Below are positions 52,676 to 64,000 of a stretch of DNA of 64,000 nt, in pieces. Source of the stretch: Pseudorasbora parva (taxonomy: Eukaryota > Chordata > Actinopteri > Cypriniformes > Gobionidae); the NCBI RefSeq assembly GCF_024679245.1, contig NC_090172.1, positions 46,793,676 through 46,857,675 of the forward strand, given 5' to 3'. Position 1 is the first letter of the stretch, and each line of letters starts with the position of its first letter. Below the pieces are notes generated by a model that worked only from the letters and a program-made list of their open reading frames with translations, was not told the DNA's origin and did not search any database. The position numbers and the translations under genes are program-made.

Positions 52676-52678
<3 letters not shown>
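49897..52678. other. Intergenic, no gene recognised
   Basis: AT-rich with pyrimidine-rich patches at 50100 and 50640-50740. The short frames on both strands lack splice context or domain similarity. Confidence 0.5.

Positions 52679-52751
<73 letters not shown>
52679..52751. repeat. (TA)n microsatellite
   Basis: About 73 bases of uninterrupted TA. Confidence 0.97.
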
Positions 52752-52756
<5 letters not shown>

Positions 52757-53535
52757 CCTTGCTCCACCTAGCACTGCTTTTGTTTCACTTATCTTATGCT
52801 ATACCATTCTATAGCCTGTGGCTGTGGCTGCATGTGTGTTGCTTACCAAGCCAAAATGTTTCACATTATGTGCTGGCAGTGCATGTGTTCTCTGTAATAT
52901 AATGGTGTAATCGTTTTTATGGATAACAGTGGGCCTGAAGACACAGCACTAGATTTTGGGGTGGTTAATATACTGTCACTGTGCAGCATTGCACATTTTG
53001 CAAGTGTTGACTATGCAAGTGAGTCCATCAATAACATAACAGCTCATCAAAGATTTAAAAACCCCATCGGCACGATCCTTGTGGAAAGAAATGAAACATG
53101 CTTAACAAACAACAAACATAAATAGTTGCATCTTACCAAGCATCCTGGCTAAGAGTTCAAGTAATTAGTAAGCAGCGTTTTATTATACCTGCAGTTTCTT
53201 CTTGGTGACTAAGGCCTAGCTTGGCAAGCATTGTGTATTGTCAGCTGCTTGTCCTGGTATTTCTCTGTAATGTGATTTGTGTACTGTGTTGTGCCGTAGG
53301 TCACTTTGAAAGCATCAGCTGAGCTTCTGTTAATACACATTGTTATGCATAAAAAACAAAAACAAATGCAGGCTCTCATTTCTTTCAGATTAACTGCCAT
53401 TTAACACTTGCAACAACGTTCACTCCCTGTGGTTTTTTTTTCCTTAATTTGTTTCAAATCATTCTATGCCTTGTTTGTTTAAGGGTTGTTTTAGGGATTT
53501 TTTTTTCTTTTCTTTTTTTTTTCTTTTTTTGTTTG
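52752..53535. other. Intergenic, no gene recognised
   Basis: No element end or exon recognised. A T-rich tract occupies 53430-53535. Confidence 0.5.
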
Positions 53536-56500
53536 TTTGTTTATTGCTAAATAGCACAATATACAAGTAGGTAAACACACACACACACACACACAAATAT
53601 CTCTAACACTAAGTTTTGATTAACAATTTGGAAAATAAAACACTTATTCTAGTACATCAATTCAAAACATCACTTAGCGAATAACATCTAAACTATGCTA
53701 TTTAGATACATTTTGTTCATTCTGATACTGCATTGCAACTACAGCAAGTGGCTAAAACCTCACCAGTCCTTTTACAAATGCATTTGATCAACAATATTAG
53801 TCACAGGTCTTCATATAAAGCCATTTTGTTATCTGCCATATTTTCACTCTTGCAAAGGAATTACTACATCTGTTGCCATTAAAGATAGAGCTCATTACGG
53901 TTACGGTGTTACAATGGCAATGACAAACACTCTGACAACATAAACACTAGTTAAAATGTTAAAAATGTTAAATGATTATGCACATGGTAAAGGTAAATAC
54001 AAAAACCACAACAAAAGGGTGACATAATCCAAGAAAAGACTGCAGTGACATTGTTTGTTTTCAATCACATATTGCAGTCATTAAAAACTGAGCTCCAAAA
54101 AGTCCAATATGTAGGAAAGATCTCAATGGATAATATACATAATTTCAACATTTGTGGTCTTGTCAGAGACTGTATTGATCTTATGGTTTTGGGCTTTTTT
54201 TAAATGGCAGAATATGGAAACATGACAGTAGTATTTTCATCTGGTTTTCTACTGCATTCAGCATGTGATCTTTGGGAAATTGTAAATACAATTACTCATC
54301 ACACTTGACAGCAGAGACATAGCTCGTACCTTAGACGTTCTAGATTTTTACATAAATTTACATTTTGTTCAATCTTAGAGGTAAACAAAAATTACGTGCA
54401 GTAGATTTGTCCTATACATTATAAACATACACATTTCATTTAAGGTAACAATATACGATAGACCACATAGACTAGTTTCATGGCCATTGGCATATCTGTT
54501 ACTTGTAAGTAAGATAAGGTTCCTTCATACCATCTGCCTATAGTCACACTTTAATCTGCTTCTGGATCATCCTGGATGATCATTCTGGATCATCCACCCC
54601 TTTACAATTTCCTACTTACATTCGTTGGTACATTTAACATGTAGTGAAGGCAAATTTAAACTCTTGTTTTTAAAAGAATAGGGAATGTAAGTTAAATGAA
54701 CTAAATTAAAATAATTAATTATTGCAAACTTAACAAATGTACCAGCCAGGATTCGCACTCGATTTAACATTGTTCTAGACCTGTAAATCTGTCATCTATC
54801 AAAAATAAAAATAAACAAAAACTACAAATAAAAACAACATAAAATATCAATATTAACAAAAATGATAGCAGTTACAGTTTATAGATAAACCACTGTCTAC
54901 AGTTCACACATTATGGCCTCTGCTGTAATGATTTTATGATGTTGGTTTTAAGAAGTGACAGTTTCTAGTTTTGGATACATTTCTAAATATATATATATAT
55001 AGTGTTAAAATTTTCTTTGAGTTATTTTTTAAGTGTACAAAGAAATAGGTATATAGAGATGCACACAATTACAATAAAATACAAAAAAAGAAAAACACAA
55101 AAAAACAGGAAAATAACAAGATCAGATCCTTTTACACAACTAACGAAGTATTATATGCTATAATTACTATTAAAAAAAAATAGCATGGCTAAAAAACAAA
55201 GGAAAATAATAAAGGTTTATCCTTACCATTTTTAAATACCCTGTCTAACTTCCACCATTAATTTGTGTTATCGTCGGTTTCAATTTGATCGTTTCTAAAT
55301 GTCATTGTATTAGTACAGGGTCTTTGTGCTCAGTGTGAATCTAGTCACATGCTCATAGTAAAGCCCTTCCCCACCCACTCACACAACATGCACATTTCAA
55401 AAACCTCTCATGGATTATAAGGTTTTTAAAAAATTACTGTATTTAAAATAGTTCTGCATCTCTCACAATCTCTGAAAAAAGAAACAGGTAACAAAATACT
55501 AAAATACTTTCCATTAGTTGTCACATCACTGCTTGAGAATAAGCAGTCGTATTGGGTGATAAAAAAAATCTTTTTAAAAAAAAAAAGGAAAACAATTATC
55601 ATATAATCAAAATGCCTTTATAGCATTGAAACTGTATTCACTCTCTTGATTGACAGTTGGCCATGAGTTTTTTCTTTCTTTTAAGAAATCTCATCCATAA
55701 GCATAAGTTTCCCATCATAGGTATATGCTAATTGCTCAAACACACAAAACATGACGCACCCAGTTTGTATCTAGGGCTAATGGGAAGACTTGCGTGAAAA
55801 CATACTCAACAGCCACTGCTGCATCAAGAGAATGGATGACATGGACATTCAAACCACCACCTTCTTTGAGGTCTGTATAGAAATCATGGTCCCTGCTTTG
55901 CTGATAGTGGTAAATATGTCCATCAGCGGTTTCAGACAGGTACAGTGTGGTTTATTCAGACCATGGTCATTTAGTAGGAGCTTTGTTACTACTATGGATA
56001 GCCTATCAAATGAGGAGCACACTGATAAAAATATCCTTGAATTTAAAAACGTTATGCAGATAGATCTACGCTCCTATTGCGATTACAAAAAATATAGTGT
56101 TATTCACTGAATGACCATAACTGTTACAGAAACACACACTGATGTTTTATGAAGATCCCCACTGTGCTTTGGAATATCTACATATCTACAGTATAAAGTG
56201 CAGCACATCAGAACAGCTAGATGAATGGTTAATCCAATCGGATTGATGTTGGATGATTCTGACATGGCATGAGATAAAATATGATTTGCATCAGGATCTA
56301 GTTGCATTTTACCTCCAAATACTGCATGAGATTTGTAGATTAAATGTAACAAAATAGCTTAGTGCACCACAAGTGAAAATACCTGTGTGATTTAGCCATT
56401 TCAGAAGCATCTGTGTATAGACACAGTATATGTGTTTTTCTATGGAAAACAACTAAGGGAGAAGCAGAGTTGAAGCTCTGCTAGTGCAAATCAGCAATTC

Positions 56501-58869
56501 AACTGATATCACCTGGATAAGGCTTTCAGTTAAGTTTTCAGTTTTGAATAGTGACTTGGAATTCAAAAAACATCTCCCTGGTGGTTTTCCTCTCGTTTTC
56601 GTTCACAAAACATACAATACACAGCTGATTCTAATACACTTAAAGCCCTTCATAAACATTACAAAGCAGTCAGGAAAATGAAAAATAAACGTTGCCATTG
56701 TGAAATAAACAACAAAAATCAGGAGCAGCGTGGTAAAGGACAGTGCATTTGTATGACTAGGCTGGAAGCAAGGAGTCTTCTTATTTGAACCTCACCTGCT
56801 CACTATTTCCATGTGTCAGGCTGATGTGGATCAGGTGGAAGGTAAAGGGAGTCTGGGGCTAACCCTTGTTCTACGCAAGATGACACTTTCGCTATCCCGT
56901 TTCACTTACTCGGAGACGAGCCCTGAAACTTTAACTGGCCTACAGTCATACAGGATAGCAAGCCATGTGTATCTATTTGCTTTTGTGTGTCTTAGCACTC
57001 GAGGTATAACTTTAGTGCTGAGTCTAAAAAACCAGAGCTTGGGAAATACCAGTCAGTCTAGAGTATGGCGTCTTTCTAAATAGTCAGTGCTTGCTAGAGA
57101 TGACTTCCCTTTTTGTCACAAATACAGCATTGTAAATAATTCCTACAATATGTCCCTAGTCGTTGGCCATCTGCACAATACAAAATTAATGTTTACTCAT
57201 TTTTAGAGTGGTAACATGATCTGGATTACATGTCCTCTCCTCGCTACCTATTCCTAGTATAGCCCCGGCTTCATCTCTCATCTCCTTCTGCAACCTGTCT
57301 TTTTTTTTCCATTCCAGAAAAAGAAAGTGAAAAGCCACTTCATAATTGAAAGAAATAGGTTTAAAGTTCAGTCCACGTGTGCCAGCAAAACAAGGGGCAA
57401 CGTATCCCTTTACATCTCTTCCCCATCAGGTGGTCACATGCCTCTAACCTTTTATAGTCTCATGGCCCTGACTCCAGGACCTGTGTAAAATATAGAGTTA
57501 CAACCTCCAGCACAATTCACAAATACTTGGAAAAGCGATTAGACATCAAAAGTGCTAAAAGGTGGAGCTGAAAGATAAAACCAACAACAAAAGAGAAATA
57601 TTCTTAAGTGATTACAGGATTACCTTAACGTCTGGCAGATAAAAGTGACAAAATAAAGTAACAGCTAAATATAGAGGCAAGTGACCGAACCCTGCACCGA
57701 CGCTAAGGTAAACTGGCATAATACATAACACTTAAATCTAAATGCACTGCACTATGTACAACAGAAAACACAAACCGTACACATTTTGGGTCTCTGATCC
57801 GCCATGTCTAAATATGACGAGTGCTTTAGAAAGGAGAAAAGGGCCAATTAAAAATAGCATATCAAGGATGCTTGACTCTAACATAATTTGTAGCATTTTA
57901 AAGGCCAATATACAATGTTTTGAGTTGAGAAAATGTCATTTCCATGGGAAACTGAAGCATTAATGTTCCTTGTGCTTCTCGACTACATATTTTTTAATTG
58001 ACTTTGACCATTTTCTCTGAAAGCACATAGCAGACATGAAGGATTTTGAGATTCCAGCCATGAAAGAATTTGAACAAAAATTCCCTTTCAAATCACCCCC
58101 CACCCCAAACGAACATATAAATGTATATATATGTACACCTATACAAATGCAATAAACTGACACTTGAATTGCAGTTAATAATCTTCAAACAAAATGCCTT
58201 CACTTTCAGAATCACAAAAGGCTGCCTGTATACTGACCACAGCGACACAAGTCCCACATGCAGCTGTCCAAATGGAGGAGACGAGGCCTCCTTTTCGTCA
58301 GTGGATGTTGAAAGTTCATACAAGGATACAAAATAAGTCCACCAAATCAAGTCAAGCCAGACACATAATTAGTAATAAGAGTAAAGAAATTCAGGGTTTC
58401 AGTTTAGTGGATACAGGTTGTTTTTCAGATGTGTCTGAAAATCGTGAGTGGACTCTGTGAGGACTGAAACTTTAAGTTATATTAAATTTATAATTTATAT
58501 TATCTTAAATATAAAAATTAAGATAAAAATGAATAGAACCTTTGTTTCATTTAACTTTCCAATTAGTACCATAAAATTATCTATTTGATAAACAAACAGC
58601 GATCCATTTGCTAGTGTGGACTGTGTGTCTCTCATTCTGGCACAGTGCTTCTGGGAAATGAACATGCTGCAATTTGGGTTTGGGGCAAAATAACTAAATA
58701 TGGTTCTGAAGATGTCTGAAGGCTTTTTTGTTTATCTGTGTTGGTAAAATTTCGCTTCACTTTCTTCCATGACAAGGCCAATAGAATGAGATTGTGTCCT
58801 TATCTTCGGCATAATAAAAATGAGCACTGGTGATTTCATCCATTCTTTTCCACCAGATAAATTGTCAAC
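53536..58869 (-). other. Possible very long 3' UTR
   Basis: This 5.3 kb lies directly downstream of the stop codon at 58870 on the minus strand and, unlike the rest of the window, carries almost no recognisable transposon, MITE or long microsatellite apart from a (CA)n at about 53574-53594. An AATAAA on the minus strand stands at 53539-53544. Long repeat-poor 3' UTRs are common in neuronal genes. This is inference from texture only, and several shorter polyadenylation choices exist. Confidence 0.35.
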
Positions 58870-59050
58870 TTAAAATTCTTCATAGAGATGAGCGACTGTC
58901 ACTTGTCCTTCTCGGGTTTCAAATTGTCCAGAATATGAGGGTTTGTTTTCTTGATTCCTTGGGTGAATCGCCCGAGTCTGATGAAAATTTTCAGAGGTGA
59001 TGTTTTCTTTTTCATTCTTCATTTCCTTAAGGTCACGTTTCTTCTTAATT
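58870..59050 (-). CDS. Terminal coding exon of an unidentified gene
   Basis: On the minus strand an acceptor (ATACATAG at 59051-59058) is followed by one base completing a codon and then 59 sense codons ending in TAA at 58870-58872. The peptide starts IKKKRDLKEMKNEKENITSE and ends TREGQVTVAHLYEEF. The basic start followed by an acidic/polar tail is what a cytoplasmic tail after a membrane helix often looks like. Codon choice is balanced and no stop occurs despite the AT-rich setting. I cannot name the protein. Upstream exons were not located; they may lie between here and 60200 or beyond the hisat gene. A chance open frame is the alternative. Confidence 0.5.
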
Positions 59051-60218
59051 CTATGTATAATGTAACAACACTACATAGTGATGTCTCCATTGAATTATAA
59101 CTAAATGATTTTTAAATTAACTATTTAAGAAAGAACATTTATACAAAAATGTATATATCCCTAGTTATATTTTCTGCATTTTGTATTTAAATGTGATCCA
59201 GTTAGTCAGTTTATAATAATTTTAGAAATAAAAATGTAATCAAATTGTACGTCTGTTTCATTATTAGTTATTAATCATATTTACCTGAATGTATTTCTAG
59301 CAATATTCCAGTGTATTATTGAAATTGCACTTTAAATTTACAGTTAGGTATATATATACTGAAAGAACATGGTTTTAGGTTCTTGTACTTAAAGCAAAAA
59401 CTTGAGACTGTAATCTAAATGTATAAGCAAGTTCTCAGCCAGACATTTATAATTTGATACCGAGTTTAAAGCACTGCAAAGTACTTTTAGAGGAAATATT
59501 ATTAAAGATGATTTTTCGAGGAGCATATCAGAAAGGTGTTTAGTCTGAGATTACATTTTCCCAATGTGGTAATGTTAGTAATTTCAAGTTAATTAAAACT
59601 GCCTCTAAAGACCATTTCGATTTGCATATGGGTAGCCTGTCATAAAGTCCATGTTGTTGTTTTTTTCCTCTAAATACTCTAGCAGCTACAGTGCCACATT
59701 CTGAAAAAGCAACAGACACTAAAGTGAGATCCCTTTTTTTTTTTTCATAAAGTGCCCTAAAGATTGTGCAGTTTTCTTTTCAACTCAGCATGAGTAAATA
59801 TGCTTTCACTGTCAGCGATGCCAACAGAAATGAAAGGGCCTGGAACAATTTGGGTCCCTACTTTTATATTATCTGGAACTGCTCCCTCTTTTCCAGTCCC
59901 TGTCCTGTCAGCGCCACTGTTTACAGTACTGCATATGGAAATAAATTAAATAACCTAAACAAGCATCTACCACATTTATTCTAGTTTGTTCACTTACATG
60001 CATTTTATTTTCATTAATTAATTATTTGCTGTTAAAATAAATTAAATCCTACGAGAGCATTTTCATTAAGCGGAATAGAACAGATATTTTTTTGTCCCTT
60101 TAAAATATATATTTTAGGTGTTTTTTTTAGGTGCCATATTTGAAGGACATGTTTCCTCTTATCATTTAAGTTTAGTGTCTAATTTTTAAGGGAAGGTGTT
60201 TCTGAGGTGGCTCCTCAA
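59051..60218. other. hisat: hisat 3' flank and gap to the next exon
   Basis: Contains the hisat 3' UTR, with AATAAA on the minus strand at 60004-60009 and 59975-59980, 210-250 bases after the stop. A second open stretch on the minus strand (59757-59940) ends in TAG and reads VGTQIVPGPFISVGIADSES. Its exon status is doubtful. Confidence 0.45.
60004..60009 (-). terminator. hisat: Polyadenylation signal for hisat
   Basis: AATAAA on the minus strand, about 210 bases past the stop codon. A second AATAAA is at 59975-59980. Confidence 0.45.
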
Positions 60219-61124
60219 CTAAACGACATCAGACTCCACAACACACTGCTCTGTGTACTCTTTCACCAACTCCACTTTAAGGGTCTCCCGAAAGAAATCG
60301 GCCATCGGCTTCCACAGCGCGGGCTCCAGGAATACCTGACACATGACGTAACCCTTCAGAGTGCCAGTGTGGCACCTCAGGTGGCACAACAGCTGTTGTA
60401 TGGCCAGCGTCAGGTCTTTACCAAACATGTCGATGTTGAGGTAGTACCAGTCATCACCGATTGGCACACGGAACGGGAAGGTGCACAAGCTGGCCATGGT
60501 TGGGTGACTGGCATCATCAACCATCCAATCAATGTCCTTCTTCAGCAGGATGGCCATGTTGCTAGACAGAGGCTTGAAGGGCTGCCAATCTTGAACGATG
60601 GTGGCATTGGGAAGCACTCCCTGCATTAGAACGTCGCTTAAGAAGAGTTGGCACACTTCTGCTGGCTCCAAACGAACTGGGATGTTTGTGGTGGACAGAC
60701 CGTCCCCTGATATAGTGATATTAGGCCCAAGATCAGCAAGGCGTAATTTTAGGTCTTCAGCACGGAAGCGCACCAGGAGGATTCCCTTCACGTTTGAATT
60801 TGGTGACAGAATGGAGACAATGTGGCTTTAGCTGGTTTTATTCAAGATAAAACCTTACCTGAACAAAATGTTTATATTTTTTATGTAAATTGTTCTTACC
60901 TGTTTGGTGATGAGCCGATATTTCTGGAAGTCTTTTGGTCCCAGTTGGTCATCTCTTGTCAATCTGCTGACTTTAAGGTCAGGGTACTTGGACTTAACCA
61001 ATTGAGAGCAAAACCGAAGAAGTACCCCTGCCACACCTTTCCCCCTCTCCTGTGGTGCAACACGAAGCCCTTCCACCAGCATGGTCTCACCATCATCAAT
61101 AACACACACTGACTCCAGCGCAAT
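60219..61124 (-). CDS. hisat: Histidine N-acetyltransferase, last two exons
   Basis: Exons 61124-60900 (75 codons) and 60785-60219 (188 codons plus stop) join in phase 0, separated by a short intron of 114 bases. The first has a good acceptor (TTTTCCAG) and donor (CAG|GTAAG). The protein matches what I recall of fish HISAT almost throughout: ALESVCVIDDGETMLVEGLR, the acetyl-CoA loop PQERGKGVAG, QDWQPFKPLSSNMAILLKK, FPFRVPIGDDWYYLNIDMFG and the C-terminus EQCVVESDVV. The enzyme uses acetyl-CoA to acetylate the alpha-amino group of L-histidine; N-acetylhistidine is an osmolyte of fish brain, lens and muscle. The first coding exon (about 60-70 codons) is not visible up to 64000 and probably lies outside the window, so the gene is partial here. 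Confidence 0.93.
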
Positions 61125-62369
61125 CTGGAAAATGTAGTCGCATAAAAAGCAGACCTAAGTTATATCTACAGTAAAGGAAATGGAGAGAATAATTTACTCA
61201 CCTTCATTGTGTTCTAAACCTGCATGACTTTCTTTCACTTTTGGAACACAAACGGTATACTTTGAATAATGTCTTGGTAAGTCTTTTCCATATAATAAGA
61301 GTGAATGGGGCTGGGTCTGTCAAGCTGTTTCATTTTCAGTGAATAAATACATTTAAAAGTACACTATGTAACTATTATTTGTTCAAAATTGAAATAAAGT
61401 TTGTCTCACCCCAATTTACTATGATAAGCCTATTATAAGCATTTATATTTTAGACAGGACAGAATGGTTTTTGCTGGAAATTGCATACGTCACTAGCCTG
61501 TGTGTCTTGTCATATCCGTTAATAGAGGAAAGTTGCTCCGAGTGCTTTTGATAAGCGTATGGTGTAGGAGTGGCATAGGTTAGTTTTCAGTTTTCATGCA
61601 TGTCCTTATGTCTCATTTCATTATGGATTGGCATTGCGCTGGGATTGCGATTATTTTCAGGGAAATGCCGTGTCTATTAATGCGTAAACCTACTCTAGCA
61701 TCTTCAGCTAGTCAGCTTGAGATCCTTGACTGTTCTAAACTGCTTATAATATCTCTTGAGCCTACAATGTTAAAAAAATATATATTGTTGGTTTTACTTC
61801 AAAAAGTAAGTTACCTGGATGCCTTAATTGTTAGTTAATTGAAATAAAAAAATAAATTAGTTAGTACAACAAAGGAGATTTAAAAGGTTTAATAAACAGA
61901 AACTCCAAAATATTATTATCTGAACCACATTATCTTAGTTGATTTGACAAATAATAAAAAGTTGTGATACCAAATCATGAAAATATTATTTTACATATTT
62001 AGTAGTGTAGTAGTGAATGTTTAATGAGCAGTAGGATAATCTCACTTTTTTTTGTTATGAGAATCATTTTCATCAGCACAGTCACGCAGAGCTAGCCTGG
62101 CTCCACCCTCCTACGTACGTCTGTTCAGTTTTCATTTTCCTTCAGCACTCTATCTGGGATTGTGGTATATTCTCTGGTTTTCTCCAATCAAATTTTAACC
62201 GGTCCAATCAGTGAACAAAGGGAGTGGCTGAGAACGATGACGTTGATGTTGTGCACTAACGTCTATGGATTGAGGTGACATATGTCACGACCAAACATTA
62301 GCGACTGGTCATGGCAGATCCAATAGTTTTAACACTTGTCAATGGAGAGGGCCAGACTCTCTGTACAAA
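61125..62369. other. hisat intron sequence
   Basis: Intron upstream of the first exon seen of hisat. It contains a MITE fragment at 61766-61985 and no exon that I can support. The plus-strand frame at 61596-61838 is chance. Confidence 0.55.
61766..61985. mobile_element. Truncated copy of the 47390-47779 MITE
   Basis: Shares TTGTTGGTTTTACTT, AAGTAAGTTACCTGGATGCC, AATAAACAGAAACTCC, TATCTGAACCACAT and CAAATCATGAAAAT, in order, with the left half of the other copy. The right inverted end is missing. Confidence 0.65.
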
Positions 62370-64000
62370 TCAAATCAAATCACCTTTATTTATAAAGCGC
62401 TTTTTACAAGTCCAATTGTTCTTAAAGGGCTAGTTCACCCTGAAATGAAATTAAAGCCATCTTTTACTCACCCTGCTGTTGATTAAATGCCCTATGTCCT
62501 CCTATCTCTTTTGGACTTCAAAAGCAGAAATTTTAAAAATAGTCCTTCACGCGCTCCTTCCTATAATGGCAGTGGATAGCGACCAGGTTCACATTACAAA
62601 AATTACACAAATGTATGACACAATGATACAGTGAGACGCACGCCATATATGGAAAACGTCCATATATATATATATGCCAAAACCAAGGCATATAAGGTTT
62701 TGTGAGAAATAAACTAGTATTCAGTCAAAACACTGAGCTCAGCGTTACTCTGTGCGCATTCCTGTAATGACTAGTATGAACCGTCAGCAGGCGCGGCGCT
62801 CATGCTCAGACTGTTGACATAAAAACACAGATAAACACACACATTTCGAGAAATCAGAAAAAAATGTGACTCGTCTTTTCTATAAGGTATATGATAATAA
62901 TCGAGCGTAAGCGTCAATTCTGGAGGGCTAGGTAGTCAAGACGCTGCTAACATCAGCTGTTTCTGGTCAGCTGAGATGCATCAGCTGTTTTGCATCAGTG
63001 CATCAGCTGTTCACACTCCCCTTGCTGCTAATGGCCATGATATAAACAGCGCGCATCTTCAAACAGATTCAGTTCGCTCCTAAACTGCTGTTGCTAGCTC
63101 TTTGCTGCCCACCACCTCCCCAGCTCCTCCATGTCGTGTATAACGTGGCATTTTACTTTGTCATCATTGCTGCTCTGTTCATAGGGGGAATAGTTCAGCT
63201 CTCACAGCCCTAAACTGTGCGAGTGTTCCCTAATGCTGCTGCTGTCAGAGGACTCCCTGAACAGAACCCTACCGCCAAAACATTCAATTCAGAATTATCA
63301 ACTTGAATTGCAATTTATTAAAAAATTCCTAAATCGTTTTTATTTTGTTCTTGACTTAATAGACCTGACAGAAATAATACAATACTAATAATAAAAACTC
63401 CTGAAGTGAATATTGTGTACCGGTTGTCATGACAACCAAGCGCATGCTGACAGTTTGTAGTCATTACAGGAACGTGCAAAGAGTAACGGCTGAGCTCAGT
63501 GTTTTGACTGAATAATAGTTTATTTCTCGCAAAACCTTATCCTGGACACTTTCCATATATGGCGTGCGTCTCTGTATCATTGTGTCATACATTTGTGTAA
63601 TTTTTGTAATGTTAACCTGTTTGCTATCCACTGCCATTATAGGAAGGAGCGCGCGCAGGACTATTTTTTTTTTAAATTTCTGCTTTTGAGGTTGAAAAGG
63701 GATAGAAGGACATAGGACATTGAATCAACCGCAAGGTGAGTATAATATGGCTTTAATTTCATTTCAGGGTGAACTATCCCTTTAAGCTGCTTCACAGTGT
63801 TCCCAGCCACTCTGGTGAAAACGGTGATATTATCCAGCTAATTTCATTTTCATATCTTATCAATGCGGGCAGATCGGTAATATAGTTGATATTTAGGTGT
63901 CCCCATCTGAGCAAGCAAAAAGCCAAAGGCAAAGGTGACAAGGAACCAAAACTGGAGATAAAAACTTGGGGAGAAACCAGGCTCAGTCAGGGTGCCAGTT
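62370..64000. repeat. Dispersed repeat split by a TTAA element
   Basis: The left piece (62370-62425, CACCTTTATTTATAAAGCGC) and the right piece (63786-64000, GCTGCTTCACAGTGTT onward) together correspond to the uninterrupted copy at 43424-43765. The insertion between them is described separately. The repeat runs off the window end. Confidence 0.8.
62426..63781. mobile_element. Fold-back TTAA-flanked transposon
   Basis: The left end AGGGCTAGTTCACCCTGAAA is inverted at the right end TTTCAGGGTGAACTATCCCT. TTAA flanks both sides (62422-62425 and 63782-63785). The inverted arms are unusually long, about 340-370 bases, reaching phrases such as CAAAACACTGAGCTCAG on the left and CTGAGCTCAGTGTTTTG on the right, with about 640 bases between them. 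No transposase is present. TTAA targeting points to piggyBac or Kolobok machinery. Confidence 0.9.

Noticed and set aside
54561..54597. Repeated CTGGATCATC units resembling an operator
   Set aside because: Only about three short units of a GATC-containing motif; no context supports a regulatory role.
55790..56110. Plus-strand open frame of 106 codons
   Set aside because: No domain and no splice support; it lies in the repeat-poor block interpreted as a possible minus-strand 3' UTR.
60207..60629. Plus-strand open frame of 140 codons
   Set aside because: Antisense shadow of the hisat terminal exon.

Overview
The window looks like a piece of a teleost fish chromosome, most probably a cyprinid (carp, goldfish or zebrafish relatives). 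It is AT-rich and gene-poor. Coding sequence is split into short exons with GT/AG splice sites. Long (TA)n, (GA)n and (CA)n tracts are common, and several repeats resemble families I know from cyprinids: Tc1, hAT, DIRS-type tyrosine-recombinase retroelements, Gypsy-type LTR pieces and TTAA- or TA-flanked MITEs. Most open frames of 60-110 codons here are chance or repeat-derived.

Layout. From 1 to about 33.9 kb I see no convincing protein-coding gene. This part holds a weak CpG-rich promoter or first-exon candidate (2.5-2.9 kb), two CRE/E-box sites near 1 kb, and then stacked mobile elements: a TTAA-flanked element with a palindromic MITE nested in it (8.8-9.8 kb), an LTR-like direct repeat pair bracketing a broken Tc1 element (12.7-17.0 kb), a DIRS gag remnant (19.1-20.3 kb), a TIR element with a large AT-rich palindrome (21.7-22.9 kb), a DIRS recombinase remnant split by another insertion (23.3-26.3 kb) and a collapsed Gypsy-like piece (26.3-27.1 kb).

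Genes, all on the minus strand. (1) 33958-40165: a complete three-coding-exon acetyltransferase of the fish histidine N-acetyltransferase (HISAT/NAT16-like) family, 327 residues by my splicing. (2) 45328-48475: a five-exon type I membrane protein of 284 residues with a signal peptide, one Ig V-type domain, one membrane helix and a tyrosine-containing tail, most like the TIGIT/CD96/CD226 group. (3) 58870-59050: a hidden terminal coding exon (59 residues plus stop) of a gene I cannot name, followed by about 5.3 kb of repeat-poor sequence that could be its 3' UTR. (4) 60219-61124: the last two coding exons of a second acetyltransferase that matches the fish hisat gene closely. Its first exon was not found and probably lies beyond 64000.

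The two acetyltransferases have the same exon structure: a 75-codon phase-0 middle exon followed by a terminal exon of 188-189 codons. They are about half identical in the middle exon, so they are local duplicates that have diverged. The immune-type receptor lies between them with no evident functional link. No prokaryote-style operon, CRISPR array, rRNA or tRNA was seen. The most original material is the divergent HISAT paralogue, the orphan Ig receptor, the hidden terminal exon and several structurally clean fold-back elements.
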